Numbered from the stretch's first letter, positions 8,767-19,167 are shown. The stretch: DNA of 64,000 nt from Nesterenkonia xinjiangensis (GCF_013410745.1 NZ_JACCFY010000001.1:3100001-3164000); one strand, 5' to 3'. Made by a program: numbers and translations. The notes: generated by a model from the letters alone, not told the origin.

Positions 8767-8942
8767 CTGGGCGGGCGCGTTCTGCGCACAGAGTCGATCC
8801 AGACCTCTGACACAGATCCTGTTCGGCCCTGACGCCCCTGGGCGCCCGGGCCCGCAGCATGTCATTCGTCCTTCGCTCAGTGCATCAGGAGAACCGTGCA
8901 CTGACCAGTCAAGCAAACGATCCATATCGGAGCCCCTACTAC

Positions 8943-10439
8943 ATGACCACCACCGCAACCGCCCCACAGGTCGCCATCAACGACATCGGCACCGCCGAAG
9001 AGTTCCTCGCCGCCGTCGACGAGACCATGAAGTACTTCAATGACGGCGACCTCGTGGAGGGCACCATCGTCAAGGTCGACCGTGACGAGGTCCTCCTCGA
9101 CATCGGGTACAAGACCGAGGGCGTCATCCCGTCCCGTGAGCTGTCCATCAAGCACGATGTCGACCCGGACGAGGTCGTCGCCGTCGGCGACCAGGTGGAG
9201 GCTCTGGTCCTCACCAAGGAGGACAAGGAGGGGCGCCTGATCCTCTCCAAGAAGCGCGCCCAGTACGAGCGCGCCTGGGGTGACATCGAGCGCATCAAGG
9301 ACGAGGACGGCGTCGTCTCCGGCACCGTCATCGAGGTCGTCAAGGGCGGCCTCATCCTCGACATCGGCCTGCGCGGCTTCCTGCCCGCCTCGCTGGTCGA
9401 GATGCGCCGTGTCCGGGACCTGGCTCCGTACATCGGCCAGGAGATCGAGGCCAAGATCATCGAGCTGGACAAGAACCGCAACAACGTGGTCCTGTCCCGC
9501 CGTGCGTGGCTGGAGCAGACCCAGTCCGAGGTCCGCTCCTCCTTCCTCAACAAGCTCGAGCGCGGTCAGGTCCGCACCGGCACCGTCTCCTCGATCGTCA
9601 ACTTCGGCGCCTTCGTGGACCTGGGCGGCGTCGACGGTCTGGTGCACGTCTCGGAGCTGTCCTGGAAGCACATCGACCACCCGAACGAGGTCGTCGAGGT
9701 CGGCCAGGAGGTCACCGTCGAGGTCCTCGAGGTGGACATGGACCGTGAGCGTGTCTCGCTGTCCCTGAAGGCCACCCAGGAAGACCCGTGGCAGACCTTC
9801 GCCCGCACCCACGCGCTGGGCCAGATCGTGCCCGGCAAGGTCACCAAGCTGGTGCCCTTCGGCGCGTTCGTCCGCGTGGAGGACGGCATCGAGGGTCTGG
9901 TGCACATCTCCGAGCTGGCCGTCCGCCACGTGGATCTGGCGGAGCAGGTCGTCTCGGTCGGCGAGGAGCTCTTCGTCAAGGTCATCGACATCGACCTCGA
10001 GCGTCGCCGGATCAGCCTGTCGCTGAAGCAGGCCAACGAAGGTGTCGAGCCTGAGGGCGAGGAGTTCGACCCGGCGCTGTACGGCATGGACGCCGAGTAC
10101 GACGACGAGGGCAACTACAAGTACCCCGAGGGCTTCGACCCGGAGACCAACGAGTGGATGGAAGGCTTCGAGGAGCAGCGCGCCGTCTGGGAGGCCCAGT
10201 ACGCCGCGGCTCAGGAGCGGTGGGAGGCCCACAAGAAGCAGGTCGCGGCCGCCATCACCGCCGACGCCGAGGCCGCCGCTCAGGCGTCCATGGGCGGAAG
10301 CAGCTCGTCGTCCTCTTCATCGAAGTCCGAGCCCGCGCCGTCCAACTACTCCTCCTCGCAGCCGACGGAGGACGCTGGCACCCTCGCCTCTGACGAGGCG
10401 CTGGCGGCTCTGCGCGAGAAGCTGACCGGCAACAGCTGA
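8943..10439 (+). CDS. rpsA: 30S ribosomal protein S1
   Basis: This 498-residue protein binds mRNA on the 30S subunit and promotes initiation on structured messages. Four S1 OB-fold repeats start near residues 36, 122, 209 and 294. Repeats 3 and 4 carry the typical VNFGAFVDLGGVDGLVHVSELSW and VPFGAFVRVEDGIEGLVHISEL. Four repeats is the usual actinobacterial number, against six in E. coli. The C-terminal 130 residues are acidic, then Ala/Ser-rich with a polyserine run (SSSSSSSS), and look disordered. ATG 8943 starts the conserved MTTT... region; the open frame upstream to 8859 is leader. A terminator follows at 10463. Confidence 0.97.
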   Translation: MTTTATAPQVAINDIGTAEEFLAAVDETMKYFNDGDLVEGTIVKVDRDEVLLDIGYKTEGVIPSRELSIKHDVDPDEVVAVGDQVEALVLTKEDKEGRLILSKKRAQYERAWGDIERIKDEDGVVSGTVIEVVKGGLILDIGLRGFLPASLVEMRRVRDLAPYIGQEIEAKIIELDKNRNNVVLSRRAWLEQTQSEVRSSFLNKLERGQVRTGTVSSIVNFGAFVDLGGVDGLVHVSELSWKHIDHPNEVVEVGQEVTVEVLEVDMDRERVSLSLKATQEDPWQTFARTHALGQIVPGKVTKLVPFGAFVRVEDGIEGLVHISELAVRHVDLAEQVVSVGEELFVKVIDIDLERRRISLSLKQANEGVEPEGEEFDPALYGMDAEYDDEGNYKYPEGFDPETNEWMEGFEEQRAVWEAQYAAAQERWEAHKKQVAAAITADAEAAAQASMGGSSSSSSSSKSEPAPSNYSSSQPTEDAGTLASDEALAALREKLTGNS

Positions 10440-10462
10440 TCCTGAGCATCTGCTGAGCCGCT

Positions 10463-10502
10463 GAAGGCCCCGTGCCACCCTCCGGTGGGGCGGGGCCTTC
10501 GC
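10463..10502 (+). terminator. rpsA terminator
   Basis: GAAGGCCCCG (10463-10472) pairs with CGGGGCCTTC (10491-10500) over an 18-nt loop, 23 nt after the rpsA stop. There is no long U-tract. It also lies 20 nt past the stop of the convergent methyltransferase gene and could serve both strands. Confidence 0.75.
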
Positions 10503-10521
10503 CGTGTCCGGGCTGATCTCG

Positions 10522-11796
10522 TCAGTCGGGCTTCGTCGACTCCGTGACGGTGAACTTCGGATTGCGAGCCAGCTGGCGGGTGGGCCCCACCTCGCGCTGC
10601 AGCATCAGACGATGCCGCAGATGCGAGTTCCACACGCAGAGCAGCTTCCCACCGGGCCTCAGCACGCGCCCGACGTCGGAGAAGAGCCGGTGCGCGACCG
10701 AGGGGTCCACCGCGTTGCCCCGGTGGAAGGGCGGGTTCAGCAGAATGGTGGACACGCTTCCGTCCTCCCAGGAGGACAGCGCGTCGTCGTGCACCGTGCG
10801 TACCCGGTCGGCGACGCCGGCCGTCTCCGCGGTGCGACGCGTGGAGGTCACGGCCGAGGCGGACTGGTCCACCGCCACCACCTGCGCCCGGGGATCACGG
10901 AGCGCGGCCCAGGCGGCGATCGTGCCGTTGCCGCATCCGAGGTCCAGGACCTCCCCGCCGTGGGGGAGCAGCTCCCCACCCGCGTCACCTGCGAGGGTGG
11001 ACAGCAGGAACCGGGTGCCGGGGTCCAAGCTCGTCCCGCCGTAGACCGCGCCCTCGGCACAGAGCGTCAGATCCTGGTCCAGCCCCAGGTCGGTGACGTC
11101 CCGGTGTGTGTGGCGGCGCGGGAACGGGGCCTCTCGTCCGCGGCGTGGGCCGCGGGCGGTGATCACCCGGGCCTTGCCCCGCCCGCGTCCGGGGACGACA
11201 TCCGTGAACTGAGCAGAGAGCACGTCGTTCATCGAGCGGGTCATGTGCTTGTCTCGGCCTCCGGCCAGCAGCACCACGTCCTCGGCCGCATGTTCGGCCA
11301 CCGTCCACGCCCAGTCGGCGAGGGTCTCCAGGGAGCGGGGGAGCGGCATCAGCACCGTGTGCGCTCCAGCGAGCAGCTCGGCGGTCACGCCGGGGCCACG
11401 AGTGATGGCGCCGAGCTCAGCGGAGAGCCCCAGTCGGGCGGCGTTGGCCACCAGGGCGATCTCGGCGCCGCGGGTGTCCTGGCCGACGCGGAGCAGCTGG
11501 GCGCTGGGCTGAGGGACCCCGGCCAGCAGACCCAGGGTCAGCGCGCCCCAGCGGTCATCGATCACCGCGATGTCCCGGGTGGGGTGCCCGGCGGAGAACC
11601 AGGCAGCGGCGGTGTCCAGCAGGAGCCTGTCGGCCGCATCGGCGCCGGGGGCCTCGGGCGGATGCTGACGCAGCGGGGCCAGGATCTGATCCTGGCTCAG
11701 TGCTGACGCGACGACCTCGGGAGTCCGGCCTGCCGGCAGCGGAGGGCCATGCTGATCCTCAGGAGTCACGGGTGTCATGGGCGTCATAGGTGTCAT
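10522..11796 (-). CDS. RsmC/RlmG-type rRNA guanine-N2 methyltransferase
   Basis: This 424-residue protein has the tandem-domain layout of RsmC/RlmG enzymes, which methylate guanine N2 in 16S G1207 or 23S G1835. An N-terminal pseudo-methyltransferase half (to about 230) is followed by a catalytic half with SAM motif I VLDLGCGNGTIAAW (near 283) and the target-base motif NPPFHRG (near 353). The C-terminal ARNPKFTVTES tail is also typical of the family. Which of the two rRNA sites it modifies cannot be told. The N-terminus is a fourfold 9-nt repeat (Met-Thr-Pro x3, Val-Thr-Pro), giving three in-frame ATGs. I use ATG 11796, with GGAG 8 nt upstream and an ATGA overlap with the upstream YigZ-family gene, implying translational coupling. 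Confidence 0.85.
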   Translation of the reverse strand: MTPMTPMTPVTPEDQHGPPLPAGRTPEVVASALSQDQILAPLRQHPPEAPGADAADRLLLDTAAAWFSAGHPTRDIAVIDDRWGALTLGLLAGVPQPSAQLLRVGQDTRGAEIALVANAARLGLSAELGAITRGPGVTAELLAGAHTVLMPLPRSLETLADWAWTVAEHAAEDVVLLAGGRDKHMTRSMNDVLSAQFTDVVPGRGRGKARVITARGPRRGREAPFPRRHTHRDVTDLGLDQDLTLCAEGAVYGGTSLDPGTRFLLSTLAGDAGGELLPHGGEVLDLGCGNGTIAAWAALRDPRAQVVAVDQSASAVTSTRRTAETAGVADRVRTVHDDALSSWEDGSVSTILLNPPFHRGNAVDPSVAHRLFSDVGRVLRPGGKLLCVWNSHLRHRLMLQREVGPTRQLARNPKFTVTESTKPD

Positions 11797-12491
11797 GGAA
11801 GGAGCTCCAACCAGCCGATGCCGTCATCCTGGAGGGCGGCCCGCCCGGAGGTCAGCTGGGCCAGCCGCGCCTCCAGGGCCGCCAGGTCCTCGGCGGTGTC
11901 ATCCACCGCCAGGCGCAGCTGTGCGGCTGATCCGGCCCCGTAGTCGGTGCCCAGCACCTCGACTCCTGTGGCGCGCAGCTCGTTCTCCCACCGGCCCACC
12001 ACTGCCACAGGGGCGGAGAGGCGCACCTGCCGCATCCTTCGGCGGCGGCGCAGCAGCCCCCGGGACTCGGCCTGTCGGACCGCGGCCACCACCGAGTCGG
12101 AGTAGGCGCTGACCAGGCCCCCGGCGCCCAGCAGGTTGCCGCCGAACCAGCGGACGACGACGGCGACCGCATCCGTGAGGTCCTGGCGGCCACCGGGCAT
12201 CGCGGCATGGGTGAGGGCTTCGAGCATCGGCGCCCCGGCGGTGCCGGAAGGTTCGCCGTCGTCGTTGCCGCGGCGGATCTCCTGGACAGGTCCGATGACC
12301 CAGGCGCTGCAGTGGTGCCGGGCGGAATGATACTCGCGGCGCAGGCCGTCGACCACAGCCTGGGCGTCGCCCACGGTCTCGGCGCGGCGCAGCACGGTCA
12401 GGAAGCGGGACTTCCGACGCTCCAGCTCGACGACGACGTCCGCGTCCTCGGCGAGGACGGTGCACAGGCGGCCGGCGCGGGGGGAGGTCAT
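11793..12491 (-). CDS. YigZ/IMPACT family protein
   Basis: This 232-residue protein belongs to the IMPACT/YigZ (UPF0029) family, which occurs from bacteria to mammals. Its biochemical role in bacteria is not settled; the eukaryotic member regulates GCN2. The diagnostic N-terminal domain shows KSRFLTVLRR, HHCSAWVIG, the EPSGTAGAPML motif and VVVRWFGGNLLGAGGLVSAYS. A short C-terminal DUF1949-like domain follows, ending in a DDGIGWLELLP tail. ATG 12491 is preceded at 8 nt by TAGACT on the minus strand, so the mRNA is probably leaderless. It is the first gene of a two-gene operon; its TGA overlaps the ATG of the rRNA methyltransferase, suggesting a translation-linked context. Confidence 0.88.
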   Translation of the reverse strand: MTSPRAGRLCTVLAEDADVVVELERRKSRFLTVLRRAETVGDAQAVVDGLRREYHSARHHCSAWVIGPVQEIRRGNDDGEPSGTAGAPMLEALTHAAMPGGRQDLTDAVAVVVRWFGGNLLGAGGLVSAYSDSVVAAVRQAESRGLLRRRRRMRQVRLSAPVAVVGRWENELRATGVEVLGTDYGAGSAAQLRLAVDDTAEDLAALEARLAQLTSGRAALQDDGIGWLELLP

Positions 12492-12729
12492 CGTCCATCA
12501 GTCTAGAGGAGCCCCTGGGCCCACCTGTTGCACAGGAAGTGAGCAGCCGGCTCCCAGGAGATATTCGGGAGATGATCACGATGCAATCACGAACTGCGTT
12601 CTGTTCGCTCCATGATCCTGGACCCTTCCCGTGATCGGAATGAGACTTCCCTGCACTGGCCGTCGAGAGGGCGGGGTCGTAGAGTGTACGCATTCACCTG
12701 GAGCTACACGCCGTGCCAGGTCAACACGT

Positions 12730-12776
12730 GAAAACAATGGCGTTTTCTCATACGGTGTGTGAAACGTTCCGGAACG
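12730..12776 (+). promoter_or_regulatory. Palindromes upstream of the BCCT transporter, in a 334-nt intergenic region
   Basis: Two inverted repeats lie 50-95 nt before the BCCT start. GAAAACAATGGCGTTTTC (12730-12747) has 6-nt arms, and CGTTCCGGAACG (12765-12776) is a perfect 12-bp palindrome. Either could be an operator for an osmotic or substrate-responsive regulator; no named regulator matches. The rest of 12492-12825 holds the leaderless-type -10 of the yigZ-family gene (12500-12505) and no convincing gene. Confidence 0.45.
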
Positions 12777-12825
12777 CCGCGACCCGGCGGACCGGAGACA
12801 CGGCAGACCCACGAAAGGCACCCTC

Positions 12826-14667
12826 ATGCTCGAAAGGTTCCACGACCTCTTCAGACTGCGCACGAGCCCTGTCGTGTTCTTCGTCTCGGCGGTGATCATC
12901 CTCGGGTTCGTGGTGCTGACCCTCCTGATGCCGACCGGCATGGGGGAGTTCTTCGGCACCGCTTCCGACTGGATCTACTCCAACCTGGGCTGGTTCTACG
13001 TCTCAGGTGTCACGGTGTTCCTGCTCTTCCTGATCTATATCGCGCTGGGGCGCTTCGGGCGCATGCGACTCGGCCAGGATGACGAGACGCCGGAGCACTC
13101 GGACGTCTCCTGGTTCGGGATGCTCTTCGCCGCCGGGATCGGGACCATCCTGATGTTCTGGGCGGTGGCGGAGCCGGTCAACCACTTCGCGAATCCGCCG
13201 CGCGGGATCTCCGCCGAGGAGGCTTCGGAGATCGCCCAGGGCGGCGGTTCGGTGGACCCGACGACCGTCGTCGGAGGGACCGCCGAGGCGGCCTCCGAAG
13301 CGATGGGCTTCACGCTCTATCACTTCGGCCTCCACACCTGGACGATCTTCACCCTGCCGGGCCTGGCCTTCGCCTACTTCATCTACAAGCGCAACCTGCC
13401 GCCGCGGGTCTCCTCGATCTTCCAGCCCATCATGGGGGAGAAGATCCACGGCCCCCTCGGCAAGGCGATCGACATCCTCGCCATCGTCGGCACCGTCTTC
13501 GGCGTCGCCGTGTCCATCGGTCTGGGCACCATGCAGATCAACTCTGGGCTGGCCGAGCTCTTCGGCATCGAGGAAGGGGCGCTGTCGCAGATCATGATCA
13601 TCGCGGCGGTGACGATCGTCGCCCTGATCTCCACGCTGCTCGGGGTGAACCGAGGGATCAAGCGGCTCTCGAACTTCAACATCTGGGTGGCTGTCGCTCT
13701 GCTGGTCTTCATCCTCATCACCGGGCCCACCATCTACCTGCTGCGCGGCATGATCGAGTGGACCGGCGTCTACGCGACGATGCTGCCGGAGCTGGCCTTC
13801 TGGAACGACACGATGGCCGACACCGGCTGGCAGAACGGCTGGACGATCTTCTACTGGGCGTGGACCATCACCTGGTCGCCCTTCGTCGGCATCTTCATCG
13901 CCCGAATCTCCCGGGGCCGCACGGTCCGCCAGTTCGTCGCGGGCGTGCTGGGCCTGCCGACGCTGTTCACGATCGTCTGGTTCGGGATCTGGGGGACGGG
14001 CACCTTCGACATCGAGATGGAGGGCGACGGCGGCCTCGTCGACCGGGTCGTCGGCGACGGGGACATCCCGGGGGCGCTGTTCGCCTTCCTCGGGGACTTC
14101 CCTCTGGTGACCGTCACCTCCGCAGTGGCGATCATGCTGGTCTCCATCTTCTTCATCACCTCGATGGACTCCTGCGCCCTGGTGCTCAATGACATGTCCA
14201 GCGGCTTCGAGGGCAAGGTCCCCGCCCATCAGAAGGGCTTCTGGGCCGTGGCCATCGGGCTGATCGCTGCGATCCTGCTGACCGCCACCGGGGACGGCGG
14301 GCTGGAGGCGCTGCAGAACGTGGCCATCGTGCTCGGGCTGCCCTTCTTCCTGCTGGGCTACCTGATGATGTTCAGCCTGTCCCGGGCGATGCGGGAGGAC
14401 GCCGGCGAGATCGGACTGCTGCGCACGCGCCGGTGGCTCAAGACCCTGCCTCCGGAGGAGTACGAGCGGCGCATGGAGGAGGCCGACGAGACTCTGGTCC
14501 AGGCCGTGGTCGCCCCCGACTTCCAGGAGGGCACCCAGCCGGAGGGTGCACCGGAGGTGGAGCACGTCGAGCAGCCGGAGATCGTCGAGGAGTACCGCAT
14601 CCGCACCGGCGAGACGGCAGTCGTGGACCCGGCCGATTCAGGAAGGTTCCCGCCTCGGCAGGGATGA
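12826..14667 (+). CDS. BCCT-family glycine betaine/choline/ectoine transporter
   Basis: This 613-residue transporter of the betaine-choline-carnitine family imports a quaternary-amine compatible solute with Na+ or H+. Twelve hydrophobic helices can be traced. The family signature WTIFYWAWTITWSPFVGIFIARISRG is at about residues 337-362, preceded by the typical LGVNRGIKRLSNFN and GTVFGVAVSIGLGTMQIN, a region resembling the glycine-rich helix that binds Na+/substrate in BetP. The C-terminal 90 residues are charged (EEYERRMEEADETLVQ) and could be an osmosensing tail as in BetP. AAAGG lies 8-12 nt before ATG 12826. It is monocistronic and convergent with the P450 gene. The exact substrate cannot be assigned by eye. 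Confidence 0.92.
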   Translation: MLERFHDLFRLRTSPVVFFVSAVIILGFVVLTLLMPTGMGEFFGTASDWIYSNLGWFYVSGVTVFLLFLIYIALGRFGRMRLGQDDETPEHSDVSWFGMLFAAGIGTILMFWAVAEPVNHFANPPRGISAEEASEIAQGGGSVDPTTVVGGTAEAASEAMGFTLYHFGLHTWTIFTLPGLAFAYFIYKRNLPPRVSSIFQPIMGEKIHGPLGKAIDILAIVGTVFGVAVSIGLGTMQINSGLAELFGIEEGALSQIMIIAAVTIVALISTLLGVNRGIKRLSNFNIWVAVALLVFILITGPTIYLLRGMIEWTGVYATMLPELAFWNDTMADTGWQNGWTIFYWAWTITWSPFVGIFIARISRGRTVRQFVAGVLGLPTLFTIVWFGIWGTGTFDIEMEGDGGLVDRVVGDGDIPGALFAFLGDFPLVTVTSAVAIMLVSIFFITSMDSCALVLNDMSSGFEGKVPAHQKGFWAVAIGLIAAILLTATGDGGLEALQNVAIVLGLPFFLLGYLMMFSLSRAMREDAGEIGLLRTRRWLKTLPPEEYERRMEEADETLVQAVVAPDFQEGTQPEGAPEVEHVEQPEIVEEYRIRTGETAVVDPADSGRFPPRQG

Positions 14668-14687
14668 GCCGCGGCTCGGCCGAGCCT

Positions 14688-14744
14688 CGGAGCCCCGCTG
14701 CGCCTCGCCCCGTTCACCGCGGATCGAGGCGCAGCGGGGCTCCG
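14688..14744. terminator. Bidirectional terminator hairpin shared by BCCT and P450 genes
   Basis: A perfect 20-bp stem, 14688-14707 pairing with 14725-14744, encloses a 17-nt loop. It begins 21 nt after the BCCT stop and runs into the last codons of the P450 gene, so the P450 C-terminus is written within the terminator arm. Confidence 0.8.
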
Positions 14745-16009
14745 TCGCGGGGGACGTTGGTGATGTTCCGAAGCCGCGTGCGGGACGGGCGCTCGGCGAC
14801 CGGGTCGGTTCGGAGCAGCACTTCGCGGAGCACCTCGGCCGCCTCCATCTGGGCGAAGGCGGCGCCCAGGCAGCGGCGGACCCCGCCGCCGAAGGGGACC
14901 CAGGCGCCAGGGTCCAGGGATCCGTCGAGGAATCGTTCCGGGCGGAAGTCCTGTGGGGCGGAGACATGCCGGGGATCCTGCTGAGTCAGCATGATCGCCG
15001 GGGCGACGGTCACTCCGGCAGGCAGCGTCCAGCCGCCGATCGTCTGCTCGCTGCGCAGTGTGCGGGCCACGAAGTCGATGATCGGATGAAGGCGGAGGGT
15101 CTCCTTGAGGCAGGCCTCCAGGAAGTCGTCGTCGCCGTCGTCTGCGGCCTGGCGGGCGCGCCGGCGGACCTCCGGGCGGCGGCCGAGCTCATGGAGCGTC
15201 CAGGCCAGTGCGGAGGCGGTCGTCTCGTAGCCGGCCAGTACCAGGGTGACCAGCTGATCGCGCAGCTGCGCGTCGTCCAGCCCGGCACGGATCAGCATCG
15301 AGAGCACGTCTGATCGCTCCCGGGCCTCCGGCGCCTCCGGCGCCTCCGGCGCCTCCGACTCTCGACGCCGTTCGGCGATCTCCTCGGCGACGAGCCGGTC
15401 CACGGCTTCGAGGTTCCGCCGCTCGGCCCGCCAGGGCGGGAGTCCGCGCAGCCGCGGGTACAGCCACCCCAGGGCGACCACCGGTCCGACCTCCACCAGG
15501 CGCAGCAGCCTCGGTCGCAGCCGGTTCAGCCGTTCAGAAGCGGTCACGCCGAGGACCACCTGGAGCATCACCTCCAGGGTCACCGCACTCATCCGCTCCA
15601 GCGTCGCCACCGTCCGGCCCGTCCGCCAGGTGGAGACCTCCTCCACCACCAGGCGGTGGACCGTCCTGCGATGGTCGCGCACCGCTCCGGGGGAGAACGC
15701 CGGCATGAGGCTGCGCCGCAGCGCGCGGTGGTCCTCGCCGTCCGTGAGCATCACGGAGCGATCCCCCATGGCCGCACGCAGCACTTCGTTGCCTCCTGCC
15801 CCGCTGAACTCCCAGGAGTCTCCGGCGAAGATCTCCCGGATGTCCTCCGGGTCCGAGAAGAGCACCAGTGTCTGCGGCCCGGGAAGCAGCCGGAGGGTCA
15901 CGGTCGGTCCGTAGCGGTCCTGCAGCCGAGGGAAGCTGCGCAGACGTGCGCCGTAGGTCATCAGAGTCTGTGCGACGGCCGGCAGCCGCGGACCGGGAGG
16001 GAGCATCAT
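14714..16009 (-). CDS. Cytochrome P450
   Basis: This 431-residue soluble P450 monooxygenase inserts one oxygen from O2 into an organic substrate and needs external redox partners. The heme-ligand loop FGGGVRRCLG places the Cys at residue 380, the K-helix ExxR is in KETLRLHP near 300, and the I-helix oxygen-activation groove is AGYETTAS near 259. The start MMLPPGPRLP is typical of bacterial P450s that open with a proline-rich region. A linker near residue 220 contains a 9-nt repeat coding Glu-Ala-Pro three times. No ferredoxin or reductase gene is adjacent. AAGAAT ends 6 nt before ATG 16009. It is divergent from coaE. Substrate unknown; GC matches its neighbours. Confidence 0.93.
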   Translation of the reverse strand: MMLPPGPRLPAVAQTLMTYGARLRSFPRLQDRYGPTVTLRLLPGPQTLVLFSDPEDIREIFAGDSWEFSGAGGNEVLRAAMGDRSVMLTDGEDHRALRRSLMPAFSPGAVRDHRRTVHRLVVEEVSTWRTGRTVATLERMSAVTLEVMLQVVLGVTASERLNRLRPRLLRLVEVGPVVALGWLYPRLRGLPPWRAERRNLEAVDRLVAEEIAERRRESEAPEAPEAPEARERSDVLSMLIRAGLDDAQLRDQLVTLVLAGYETTASALAWTLHELGRRPEVRRRARQAADDGDDDFLEACLKETLRLHPIIDFVARTLRSEQTIGGWTLPAGVTVAPAIMLTQQDPRHVSAPQDFRPERFLDGSLDPGAWVPFGGGVRRCLGAAFAQMEAAEVLREVLLRTDPVAERPSRTRLRNITNVPRDGAPLRLDPR

Positions 16010-16036
16010 GCCGGGATTCTTGCATAGACTCGGACC

Positions 16037-16714
16037 ATGACCGGCAGCTCCACCGCCCGCCCGACGAATTCCGGACCCGCATCCGGACCTGACGCCCCGC
16101 AGACCCTGCTGGTGGGTCTGACCGGTGGCATCGCCTCCGGAAAGTCGGCGGTGTCGGCGCGGATGGCCGAGCGGGGCGCCCTCGTGATCGACGCGGACGT
16201 GCTCTCCCGATACGCCCTGCAGCCAGGCGGCGCGGCGCTGGCCGAAGTCGTCGAGGCGTTCGGCGAGTCGGTGCTCCAGCCCGACGGGGCCCTGGATCGG
16301 GCAGCGCTGGGGGCGGTGGTCTTCGGGGACCCGAAGGATCGGGAAAGGCTCAACCGGATCGTCCACCCGCGGGTGCGTCAGCAGGCACGGGCCCTGCGTG
16401 AGCGCGCCGAACCCGGAAGCATCATCGTGGAGGACATCCCGCTGCTGGTGGAGACCGGGCAGTCCGACCGCTTCGACGTGGTCGTGGTGGTCCGGGCCCC
16501 GCAGAAGGAACGCATCCGCCGCATCGTGGAGGATCGGGACAGCACCGAGGCTGATGCCCGGGCGCGCATCGAGGCGCAGGCCACCGATGCGCAGCGGGTC
16601 GCGGCCGCTGACGTCGTGCTGGACAACTCCGGCACGCTGGAGGAGCTCCACGACCAGGTGGACGACCTCATGGACCGGCTCCTGCGCCCCGACCGCGGCG
16701 GCCTGGCGGGATGA
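16037..16714 (+). CDS. coaE: Dephospho-CoA kinase
   Basis: CoaE phosphorylates the 3'-hydroxyl of dephospho-CoA, the last step of coenzyme A synthesis. The 225-residue protein has the P-loop [14 protein letters not shown] (about residues 27-40), the [18 protein letters not shown] segment, the CoA-domain motif RIVHPRVR, and [11 protein letters not shown]. The first 25 residues are a Thr/Pro-rich extension. ATG 16037 is preceded at 6 nt by TAGACT (16025-16030), so translation is probably leaderless. uvrB follows 121 nt downstream with its own promoter, a common actinobacterial pairing. Confidence 0.95.
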   Translation: MTGSSTARPTNSGPASGPDAPQTLLVGLTGGIASGKSAVSARMAERGALVIDADVLSRYALQPGGAALAEVVEAFGESVLQPDGALDRAALGAVVFGDPKDRERLNRIVHPRVRQQARALRERAEPGSIIVEDIPLLVETGQSDRFDVVVVVRAPQKERIRRIVEDRDSTEADARARIEAQATDAQRVAAADVVLDNSGTLEELHDQVDDLMDRLLRPDRGGLAG

Positions 16715-16744
16715 GCTCCACCGCACTGTGACGGGGGCAGAGGA

Positions 16745-16776
16745 TCGAAGACATCTTCGAGGCGACGCGATAGGCT
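16745..16776 (+). promoter_or_regulatory. uvrB promoter with LexA-like box
   Basis: TCGAAGACATCTTCGA (16745-16760) resembles the actinobacterial SOS box TCGAAC-N4-GTTCGA, with one symmetrical change in each arm. Overlapping it is AAGACA (16748-16753), then a 17-nt spacer and TAGGCT (16771-16776), a plausible promoter. Repressor binding would cover the -35 element. Confidence 0.6.
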
Positions 16777-16783
16777 GTCCTGG

Positions 16784-16805
16784 GCGGGCCGGAGCTCCGG
16801 CCCGC
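16784..16805 (+). repeat. 22-bp perfect palindrome in uvrB leader
   Basis: A perfect palindrome centred on AG|CT at 16794/16795 lies just after the predicted uvrB transcription start. In RNA it would form a very stable GC-rich hairpin at the 5' end, about 30 nt before the start codon. It could stabilise the message or act as an operator. Confidence 0.6.
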
Positions 16806-16835
16806 GGCATCCACGAGACGGGAGGCGAGGGAACG

Positions 16836-18977
<2,142 letters not shown>

Positions 18978-19038
18978 GCCGCAGGACTGGAGCCGACCGA
19001 CGAGCACCGGGAGGCCTCGGGTGTACGATGGTGTTCTG

Positions 19039-19145
19039 CGTGAGGGAGTATCCGTCAGCGCTGTGAACGTCAGCACGCGGGTCGAGGTCGATCCGCCGGG
19101 CACAGCGATCCGAAGCCGTCAGGGCGCCGGGTGGAGAGACTCACG
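19039..19145 (+). promoter_or_regulatory. yybP-ykoY-type Mn2+ riboswitch
   Basis: The leader of terC carries hallmarks of the manganese-sensing yybP-ykoY aptamer. The closing stem CGTGAG (19039-19044) pairs with CTCACG (19140-19145). The conserved 5' loop GGGAGTATCC follows immediately, and GGGTGGAGAGACT lies at the 3' side (about 19129-19141), a form I recall from actinobacterial terC leaders. Between lie helices around GTCAGC and the GCCGGGC segment. The family is known to control Mn2+ exporters including TerC-type proteins. A -10 hexamer TACGAT (19024-19029) would start the RNA just before the aptamer. The call rests on motifs and gene context, not a covariance search. Confidence 0.75.
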
Positions 19146-19167
19146 AGGACCGTCCACATCCTCGTGA
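19141..19167 (+). promoter_or_regulatory. Expression-platform hairpin competing with riboswitch stem
   Basis: TCACGAGGA (19141-19149) pairs with TCCTCGTGA (19159-19167) across a 9-nt loop. Its 5' arm reuses five of the six bases that close the aptamer, so the two stems exclude each other. No U-tract follows, which argues against termination and for control of translation of the GTG at 19189. Confidence 0.6.

Noticed and set aside
8859-8942. N-terminal extension of S1 from 8859
   Set aside because: No conservation to known S1 N-termini and no ribosome binding site; it lies in the leader downstream of the rpsA promoter.
19141-19167. Intrinsic terminator in the terC leader
   Set aside because: The stem is good but no U-tract follows, so it is treated as part of a translational switch.
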